The position numbers and the translations under genes were made by a program. From contig CAZVNP010000071.1 of NCBI GenBank assembly GCA_964628285.1, forward strand, positions 1-13,282: a stretch of DNA of 13,282 nucleotides, written 5' to 3'. Position 1 is the stretch's first letter. The number at the start of each line of letters is the position of its first letter. Under the pieces are notes generated by a model. The model saw nothing but the letters and a program-made list of their open reading frames with translations. It did not search any database and had not been told where the DNA came from. Below are positions 1 through 6,125 of this stretch, one piece after another. The DNA is from JAPLDP01 sp964628285 (GTDB lineage: Bacteria > Bacteroidota > Bacteroidia > Bacteroidales > JAGONC01).

Positions 1-25
1 TCGTTAAATAATTCACATTCGAAGC

Positions 26-46
26 AATTAATTTTTAAAATTAATT
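26..46. repeat. 21-bp AT-only odd palindrome
   Basis: Arms 26-35 (AATTAATTTT) and 37-46 (AAAATTAATT) are perfect reverse complements around a single central T at 36. It contains no G or C, so it is more likely a DNA-level element (protein site or easily melted DNA) than a stable RNA hairpin. In DNA this AT-rich a chance palindrome is possible, so function is uncertain. Confidence 0.45.
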
Positions 47-186
47 AATATTAAACCGATAAGCAAATATTTAATAAGAAATATATTAACAATTTTAAAA
101 TCTAAATATATAAATACCTTATTATCTTTTAGTAAATAATAATATCATTGTTTCCTGCGTTTCCTCACTCATGGCAGGATTCCAAA

Positions 187-197
187 CCCTGTCAGGG
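187..197. repeat. CCCTG-T-CAGGG inverted repeat between GGATTC copies
   Basis: The 5-base arms 187-191 and 193-197 are exact reverse complements around one T. The element is bracketed by two direct copies of GGATTC (177-182 and 200-205). The core resembles the CCTGACAGG-type palindromes I recall as dispersed intergenic elements in Bacteroidota genomes; that resemblance is from memory and untested. It could be a degraded dispersed repeat or an operator site for the gene at 287. Confidence 0.35.
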
Positions 198-257
198 CTG
201 GATTCTCTCCGGTTAATAAAAACACCTCTTCCTCCGGATAACCATTCACATTCTTTT

Positions 258-265
258 TAACTTTG
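258..265 (+). promoter_or_regulatory. Possible Bacteroidetes -7 element
   Basis: TAACTTTG at 258-265 matches the phylum's -7 consensus TAnnTTTG and would place transcription start near 270, about 15 bases before the ATG at 287. No TTTG lies at the expected 19-base spacing upstream (235-238 reads CGGA), so only half of the promoter is supported. Confidence 0.35.
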
Positions 266-286
266 GTCCTCATATAACAACACGGA

Positions 287-1543
287 ATGACTCCAAATTA
301 TACCATTAAAAAATCCCTTCTCTTTATTCAAATCTTTTGCCTGACACTCCTTCTCTTTTCTTCCTGCAAGAAAAATGAGACACCTGGAAACACCGGCCAT
401 ACGATAAAAGTGGGCCTGCTGCTGCCTCTCACCGGCGGCGGCTCATCGGTGGGTGAGAGCGCTCAGGCTGCGATCAATCTTGCCTACCAGGACATAAACG
501 ATTACCTGGAAACAATTGGTTCAGACCGACAACTGGAGCTGATACTCAAGGACACCCATACGGATACCGTAGTGACCTTGCAGGAACTGACCGTGCTGAA
601 GGGCGAAAACGTTCAGACGGTTATCGGGCCCTATACCAGCGGTGATTTACAGGCCGTCATGGACTATGCCGGCCAGATGGACATGATGATCGTCAGCCCC
701 GCCAGCATCGTCTCGTCGCTTGCCATACCCAATGATAACATCTTCAGGCTGGTGCCCAGCAGCCTGACACAGGGCGAGGCGATGACGGCCCTGCTGAAGG
801 ATGACACCGTCAGCGTCCTCATCCCCATCATGCGCGACGATGTCTGGGGAAATGACATACTGTCGTCGACGGCCCAGGGATTCACCCAGGAAGGCGGAAC
901 AGTCATGGACGGCGTCAAGTACGACCCTTCGGCGCTGGATTTCATTGCCTACATAACCGCGTTGCGTGATAAGGTGAGCATGGCGCTAAGCCAATATCCG
1001 GTCAACACCATAGGTATCTATCTGTTATGTTACGGTGAAGGGACCACCATACTCCACCTGGCATCGGCCGATTCTGTGTTGCAGAAAGTCAAGTGGTATG
1101 GCAACACGGCTTATGCCGAGGACAAATCGCTGCCTCCCGACCTGCAGGCTGCCGCCTTTGCAGGCTCTCATTCTTTCGCGTGCCCTATATTCGGGCTTGA
1201 TCCTTCTGCCAAAGATAAATGGCAGCCTTTATCGGACCGCATAAAAGCTCAGATCGGGCGCCAGCCCGATATTTATGCCATGACATCCTATGACGCCCTG
1301 TGGTTAGTCACGCTCACGTACCTGACCGTCGGCCATGACACGGACATTGCGACTCTGAAGACGGCATTCGTCTATGAAGCCGCTAATTACTTTGGCGTGA
1401 CCGGCAACACCACCCTTGACGATGCCGGTGACCGTGCCTATGCCACCTATGATTTCTGGGGCATCAGGCTTTCCCTGAACCAATTCCAGTGGCAGATTGT
1501 CGCGCGGTATGATAATGCGACGGGGGAGCTGGTGAGGTATTAG
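287..1543 (+). CDS. Lipoprotein of the Leu/Ile/Val-binding-like periplasmic ligand-binding family
   Basis: A 418-residue protein. Residues 10-27 form a lipoprotein signal with lipobox LFSSC, so Cys27 should be lipidated after signal peptidase II cleavage. The mature part, about residues 39-410, has the layout of the type I periplasmic binding-protein fold (Peripla_BP_6, Leu/Ile/Val-binding-like). It opens with IKVGLLLPLTG (40-50), followed by VIGPYTSGD (112-120), a start-of-lobe segment near 135-155, YDP at 212-214 and a C-terminal FWGI (390-393). Family members bind amino acids or other small ligands, either for ABC import or as sensor domains. No permease, ATPase or sensor kinase gene follows, so the ligand and partner are unknown. 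Cys-Lys-Lys follows the lipidation site; whether it stays inside or is shown on the surface cannot be told. The start at 287 leaves a normal signal-peptide n-region. The family call is fairly firm; the role is open. Confidence 0.82.
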   Translation: MTPNYTIKKSLLFIQIFCLTLLLFSSCKKNETPGNTGHTIKVGLLLPLTGGGSSVGESAQAAINLAYQDINDYLETIGSDRQLELILKDTHTDTVVTLQELTVLKGENVQTVIGPYTSGDLQAVMDYAGQMDMMIVSPASIVSSLAIPNDNIFRLVPSSLTQGEAMTALLKDDTVSVLIPIMRDDVWGNDILSSTAQGFTQEGGTVMDGVKYDPSALDFIAYITALRDKVSMALSQYPVNTIGIYLLCYGEGTTILHLASADSVLQKVKWYGNTAYAEDKSLPPDLQAAAFAGSHSFACPIFGLDPSAKDKWQPLSDRIKAQIGRQPDIYAMTSYDALWLVTLTYLTVGHDTDIATLKTAFVYEAANYFGVTGNTTLDDAGDRAYATYDFWGIRLSLNQFQWQIVARYDNATGELVRY

Positions 1544-1610
1544 TTGGCAGTCGGCAGTTGGCAGTTGGCAGTTGGCAGTTGGCAGTTGGCAGTCGGCAGT
1601 CGGCAGTCGG
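1544..1610. repeat. Heptanucleotide tandem array T(T/C)GGCAG
   Basis: Nine full 7-base units followed by a partial TCGG, beginning at the first base after the TAG stop of the lipoprotein gene. Reading 5' to 3' the second base of the units is T, C, T, T, T, T, T, C, C, then C in the partial unit; every other base is invariant. There are no indels, so the array is in strict 7-base register. Heptamer arrays of this sort are, as far as I recall, a feature of intergenic DNA in some Bacteroidota, but I cannot test copy number elsewhere in this genome. Confidence 0.93.
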
Positions 1611-1622
1611 AATTGGTAATGA

Positions 1623-1689
1623 TAACCTGTAACCTGTAACCCGCAACCCGTAACCCGCAACCCGCAACCCGCAACCCGCAACCCGCAAC
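1623..1689. repeat. Heptanucleotide tandem array (T/C)AACC(C/T)G
   Basis: A second array of nine full 7-base units followed by CAAC, separated from the T(T/C)GGCAG array by 12 bases (1611-1622). The first two units are TAACCTG, the rest are TAACCCG or CAACCCG, with the last four full units identical. The sequence differs from the first array while period, unit count and length are the same. Variation is confined to C/T transitions at two positions of the unit. Confidence 0.93.
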
Positions 1690-1745
1690 TCACGCGAATC
1701 CGGGTATCTATTTCAAAAAAATCTTACCCGTGCTTCCGCCCTTTC

Positions 1746-1766
1746 TCTAAATATTTTTAATTTAGA
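1746..1766. repeat. AT-rich inverted repeat before the operon
   Basis: Arms TCTAAAT (1746-1752) and ATTTAGA (1760-1766) are perfect complements around a 7-base loop. After a C/A mismatch three more T-A pairs can form. No T-tract follows on either strand, so it does not look like an intrinsic terminator. It is the only notable structure in the non-coding stretch 1690-1829, where I find no match to the TTTG-N19-TAnnTTTG promoter pattern. It may be a regulatory site for the three-gene unit. Confidence 0.3.
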
Positions 1767-1829
1767 AAAAAATTTCGGGCCGGGCGTCTGAGGAGCCGAT
1801 ATCGCTGAATATCAACCTGAAACCTGCCA

Positions 1830-4800
1830 ATGAAAAAATATTTACTTCAGGATTTCGACATCACCATCACTATAAAGCAGTCATTCAAACTGAAAAGATG
1901 GATGAGCGTTTTCTTCCTGATCCTTTTCTTTTGTTTCTGCACTACATCTTACAGCCAAAGGACTTTCCCCGGTGGTGACCCCTTATGCGGCGATTATACT
2001 ATCGGCGGTGAAGGAGCCGATTTTTTAAATTTTAATGACGCCATTGCAGCCCTTGACAGCCTGGGTATTTCGTGCCCTGTCGTATTTAACGTAAGGGATG
2101 GCTTATATAACGAGCAAATTCAAATCGATTCCATTCCGGGAACTTCAGAAGAGGACACCGTCATTTTCCAGTCCGAAAGCGGTGACAGCACGAAAGTATC
2201 GGTCTCTTTTGCGGGTGATTATGTCATCCTTCTAAGCCATGTCCATTTCCTCACCCTCAGCGAGATGACGATCCTCAATGTGGGTGGAAGTGCCGTTATG
2301 ATGACAGGACAGGCAGGTGATATCCGGATACGGCATTGCAAGATCAGTGTTGTCTCGAATGAAGCTCCGGCCATTGCTGCCGACACAGGATGTACGTCCA
2401 TAACGATTCTGGCCAATTATATCATAGCCAGCTTAGGCACCGGCGTTGTGGCGACCTCGGTCGACAGCATAAGCTTCGCCGACAATGTGCTCAGCGGGGC
2501 GACTGTTTCTGTTGCCAATTCCGACCATGTTACTTTCACCGGTAACGATATACGTCTCTATACCAAATTCAGCTCCTCCGGGTCACATGGGGTGACGGTC
2601 GTCGACAACCATTTCGATAACGGCAGCCGCATCGAAAGCTCCGGTGACACGAACCTGCTTATCAGCGGCAACAGGATCGTCAATGTGGTGAACGGCAGCG
2701 GCATCCTCCTGAACTCACCTTCCGCCATGGTCGTCAACAACTTCGTTCATATTTCGGGTAATGTCAGTTCTGCGGGTATAAAAGCAGGGACAGGTGCCTC
2801 CGGCTCGAACATCATTTTCAACAGCATCCATGTGACAAACACCAATTGGGGTTCACGGGCTTTCGACCTGTCGGGAGGTGATAATTATACGGTGAAAAAC
2901 AATATTTTCTGCAATAGGGAGGGCGGCTATGCAGCCTATGTCAATGCCAGCGTTAGCGGCAATGACTGGGATTACAATGATTATTACAGCGCTTATAATA
3001 ACATTGGATATCGCGATGGTGTCACTTATCATACTCTGGCGGAATGGTGTGATATCATCAACGGCGATATGCATTCGCTTGTCGCCAATCCCTTCTATTC
3101 TTCCGACACCAACCTGAGCGTCAACCAGATCCTGCTGAACAATGCCGGTATTCCGGTTGAAAATATTCTTTACGATATCGACTCCACTTTACGTAATCCG
3201 GCGACTCCAGATATCGGTGCCAAAGAATTCGCGCCCTGTTCACCCGATGCGGGCATTACCGCGATCATGGCGCCTGCCAATCTCATCATACCGGGTCTTC
3301 AGCCCGTCACGGTGGTACTTCAGAACCAGGGGACAGCAACATTCTCATCGGCCACCATTGGCTGGGAAGTGAATGGCATTGTACAACTTCCTTATTCCTG
3401 GAACGGTCTGCTGGAGGAAAGCATGTCGACCGAAGTGACCCTCGACAGCTATGATTTCCTGCCGGGAACGTTATATGACCTGAAGATATGGTCGGAAAAC
3501 CCTGACGGAGAAGAAGACTGCAATCCTTTCAACGATACCACGGAAGCCTCCAACTTCGGCACCCCGCTGTGCGGTGAATACACCATCGGCGGCATGGACG
3601 CCGATTTCCAGAACTTCACGGATGCTGTCACATTATTGAATATTGCCGGCCTCAGTTGCCCCGTCATTTTCAAAATACGTAACGGATATTATAACGAACA
3701 AATCGCCTTTGATTCCATCCCGGGTGTATCGGAAACGAATACCGTCACATTCGAATCGGAGAGCGGCGACAGCAGTGCGGTAGTTTTGTTGTTCCAGCCG
3801 CTACCTGACAATAATTATATCATCCTCCTGAATAAAACCCAATATCTTATATTTAAAAAAATCAGCATCACCGCGGGACAGCAAACAGACATCATCAGGG
3901 TCACGGAGGGCTCTGGACATTTCGAAGTTTCCAATTGCATCATTTCAAGCAGTGGCCGGGGTCTTAAAGCGGAACCAGGCAGCCATGACATTGCCATCCT
4001 TTCCAACCGGATAAGCTCACTTGATACCTGCCTGTCGGTGGCATCTTCCAGTCATATAACTGTGGAAGGAAACGTCTGCAACAACGTGGGAGCCCTCTCC
4101 ATAAAATCCTCCGGTGATATCTCCATAAAGCACAACACCATCAACAATTCGGGCAGCATTATCTGCGAGGCCTGTACCAATGTCGTCCTAAGTGAAAATG
4201 AAAACATGAACACCGACAATGCCGACGCTATCGTGTTAAGCTCGCCGGATGCCCTCATCGCCAATAATTTCGTCAGTGTGATGGGCGAAGTGTCGCATGC
4301 GGGTATCCTGCTTAAAGACGGTGCCAGCGGCACAAAAGTGATCTATAACAGTGTTCAGATAACCAACATCAATCCTGAATCGACGGCCTTTTCTATGACA
4401 GGTGGCGACGGCTATACCATTGAAAACAACATTTTTTCCAATGCCGGCGGCGGATATGCAGTAACGGTCACCTCACCACCAGGCGTCAGCCAATGGGATT
4501 ACAATGATTATTACACGGTGAGCGGCAATCTGGGCTCCCTTTACGGAACCGTTTATTACACACTAGCCACATGGAGTGAAGCCATCGACGGCGACACTCA
4601 TTCGCTCGATGTCGATCCGTTGTATGTCTCTGACAGCGATCTCAGACCATATCAAAGGTTTATCAACGGAGCGGCGATAACCGTTGCTGATATCCTGACA
4701 GATATCGACGGAGAGACGAGGAATCCGCTCAAACCCGACATCGGAGCCGATGAATTCTACATCGATTTCGGTGTGGCAGAGATACTTAATCCGGGGCTGC

Positions 4801-6083
4801 AATGTGAACATGACCAACTCGACAGCGTTACCGCACTGGTCAAACAGTATGCCGATATCCCGTTCGTGGATCTTGCCCTGGCCTACCGGCTCAATGCGGG
4901 CAATGCCGTCACCGAGACCGTCCCGGGCTATACCTATGATGACCTGACCTATACCTTTGATGCGCCTGCCGATCTCACGGCTTACGGTGATTATCTGATC
5001 ACGGTTTTTCTGGTCGATGCCCACGATGATAATCCCTCTAATGACACGTTGACCGCCATCCTGTACTCCTATCCTCCCCCCATCATCGATTTTGATTATC
5101 ATTACTGTGGCGGGGCTACCGTTCATTTCGGCGGGCAGGCCACAGCCACCCCACCTTACACCATCGACAGCTATGAATGGGATTTTGGCGACAGCACGAC
5201 GGCATCGGGTACCGGCCCCAGCCACATCTACCTGCAATCGGGCACGTACCGAGTGAATTTAAAAGTCTATCTGAACACCGGCTGTTACAATGAGATCACC
5301 GGCAATATCACGGTCGACATTGCCTCGACGGAGATGGTTCTTAACCTGATCAGCGATGATGAATCCTGCAGTGGCCTCTGTGACGGTCAGATACATGCCA
5401 TGGTAAAGGGCGGTACACCACCCTACACTTACACCCTCAACGGTGAGACCATGGCGCAATCCGATATGACCGGATTATGCCCGGGTCAGTACATTTTAGA
5501 GGTAAATGATTTAATGGACTGCCTGCTGGCCGATACGGTGGTTATTAAGACGATCACCGATATCCATGCTTCCTTTGAAGCGGATACAACGACTGGTTAC
5601 GCTCCCCTAACCATCCATTTTCATTTTACCGGCACGCCGGGTTACAATCTGAAATGGGATTTCGGCGACGACACATACTCGTCGGAGCAGGATCCCACAC
5701 ACATTTATGAAACAGGAGGCAGCTACTTAGTCATGCTCATTGTTTACAGCGACACACCGGGTTATTGCGCCGACACCACCTACCTGGCCATCGGTGTTTC
5801 CAACGCCGTCAATATTAGGATTTACAATGTTATCACACCCAACGGTGACGGCATGAACGATTATTTCGAGGTGGACTCGGAGGGTTTACAGACCATGACC
5901 GTGACTATCTTCGACCGCCGGGGTCTCAATATCTATAAAATAAACGATATACATGGCCGGTGGGACGGCCGGACGGTGAACGGAGACCAGGCTGGCACCG
6001 GAACATACTTTTATATCTTACACGCCAAAGGTTTCGATGGCAAAGACTATAAGAAAGAAGGTGTCATCACCCTGCTGCGGTGA
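1830..6083 (+). CDS. Large T9SS type B surface protein: duplicated beta-helix, PKD, SprB-like repeat
   Basis: A 1417-residue secreted protein. A hydrophobic signal segment spans about 26-42 after a long basic n-region; ATG at 1902 (Met25) is an alternative start giving a shorter signal peptide. The modules in order are: beta-helix-like region 51-470, rich in short N-[NDG]-[IVF] turns; a CARDB-like beta-sandwich about 470-578; a second copy of the helix unit 579-973; a second CARDB-like stretch about 973-1083; a PKD domain with WDFGD near 1115; an SprB-type repeat about 1168-1244 with GGTPPYTYTL; a second PKD with WDFGD near 1275; and a C-terminal domain about 1328-1417. The last carries VITPNGDGMNDYF, IFDRRG, WDGR and TGTYFYIL, the hallmark of the gliding-motility-associated type B sorting domain. 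It should cross the outer membrane by T9SS and stay at the surface or be released; adhesin or matrix function is inferred. Two exported partners follow, the first 42 bases downstream. Confidence 0.9.
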   Translation: MKKYLLQDFDITITIKQSFKLKRWMSVFFLILFFCFCTTSYSQRTFPGGDPLCGDYTIGGEGADFLNFNDAIAALDSLGISCPVVFNVRDGLYNEQIQIDSIPGTSEEDTVIFQSESGDSTKVSVSFAGDYVILLSHVHFLTLSEMTILNVGGSAVMMTGQAGDIRIRHCKISVVSNEAPAIAADTGCTSITILANYIIASLGTGVVATSVDSISFADNVLSGATVSVANSDHVTFTGNDIRLYTKFSSSGSHGVTVVDNHFDNGSRIESSGDTNLLISGNRIVNVVNGSGILLNSPSAMVVNNFVHISGNVSSAGIKAGTGASGSNIIFNSIHVTNTNWGSRAFDLSGGDNYTVKNNIFCNREGGYAAYVNASVSGNDWDYNDYYSAYNNIGYRDGVTYHTLAEWCDIINGDMHSLVANPFYSSDTNLSVNQILLNNAGIPVENILYDIDSTLRNPATPDIGAKEFAPCSPDAGITAIMAPANLIIPGLQPVTVVLQNQGTATFSSATIGWEVNGIVQLPYSWNGLLEESMSTEVTLDSYDFLPGTLYDLKIWSENPDGEEDCNPFNDTTEASNFGTPLCGEYTIGGMDADFQNFTDAVTLLNIAGLSCPVIFKIRNGYYNEQIAFDSIPGVSETNTVTFESESGDSSAVVLLFQPLPDNNYIILLNKTQYLIFKKISITAGQQTDIIRVTEGSGHFEVSNCIISSSGRGLKAEPGSHDIAILSNRISSLDTCLSVASSSHITVEGNVCNNVGALSIKSSGDISIKHNTINNSGSIICEACTNVVLSENENMNTDNADAIVLSSPDALIANNFVSVMGEVSHAGILLKDGASGTKVIYNSVQITNINPESTAFSMTGGDGYTIENNIFSNAGGGYAVTVTSPPGVSQWDYNDYYTVSGNLGSLYGTVYYTLATWSEAIDGDTHSLDVDPLYVSDSDLRPYQRFINGAAITVADILTDIDGETRNPLKPDIGADEFYIDFGVAEILNPGLQCEHDQLDSVTALVKQYADIPFVDLALAYRLNAGNAVTETVPGYTYDDLTYTFDAPADLTAYGDYLITVFLVDAHDDNPSNDTLTAILYSYPPPIIDFDYHYCGGATVHFGGQATATPPYTIDSYEWDFGDSTTASGTGPSHIYLQSGTYRVNLKVYLNTGCYNEITGNITVDIASTEMVLNLISDDESCSGLCDGQIHAMVKGGTPPYTYTLNGETMAQSDMTGLCPGQYILEVNDLMDCLLADTVVIKTITDIHASFEADTTTGYAPLTIHFHFTGTPGYNLKWDFGDDTYSSEQDPTHIYETGGSYLVMLIVYSDTPGYCADTTYLAIGVSNAVNIRIYNVITPNGDGMNDYFEVDSEGLQTMTVTIFDRRGLNIYKINDIHGRWDGRTVNGDQAGTGTYFYILHAKGFDGKDYKKEGVITLLR
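1980..5076 (+). repeat. Internal tandem duplication within the surface protein
   Basis: The coding region from 1980 (residue 51) repeats from 3564 (residue 579), an offset of 528 residues. In my hand alignment 48 of the first 77 residues are identical between copies, including LCG, YTIGG, SCPV, YNEQI, DSIPG and SESGDS. Further shared landmarks are WDYNDYY near 386 and 888, a GD-HSL motif shortly after it, and DIGA-EF near 461 and 971. Each copy ends in a CARDB-like segment, so the duplicated unit is helix plus sandwich. The central helix turns have diverged much more than the edges. Confidence 0.85.
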
Positions 6084-6125
6084 TCTGAAGCGGAATTTAT
6101 CAATGAACAGGCTATATCAGAACCC

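Larger units (their letters stand above)
1..286. other. AT-rich leader without a gene
   Basis: No convincing reading frame is visible on either strand. Bases 1-150 are overwhelmingly A and T; the stretch then becomes mixed in composition around 155-235. It holds the palindrome at 26-46, the small inverted repeat at 187-197 and a possible -7 promoter element at 258-265, each listed separately. It is best read as the 5' regulatory region of the lipoprotein gene that starts at 287, and possibly as the 3' flank of a gene lying outside the window. Confidence 0.6.

Noticed and set aside
1304..1693. Reverse-strand frames of 129 and 74 codons with heptapeptide repeats over the tandem arrays
   Set aside because: A 7-base repeat translates as a 7-residue repeat in any open frame, so the peptide repeat is a by-product of the DNA array. 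The rest of the frame is antisense to the well-supported lipoprotein gene and has no family features.
1746..1766. Inverted repeat as a terminator for the lipoprotein gene
   Set aside because: The stem is AT-rich and short, the downstream tract is A rather than T on the + strand, and it lies 200 bases past the stop codon.
4563..5237. Reverse-strand open frame of 224 codons
   Set aside because: It is antisense to the PKD/CARDB part of the 1417-residue protein, whose + strand domains are clearly recognisable, and its product shows no signal peptide, domain or promoter.
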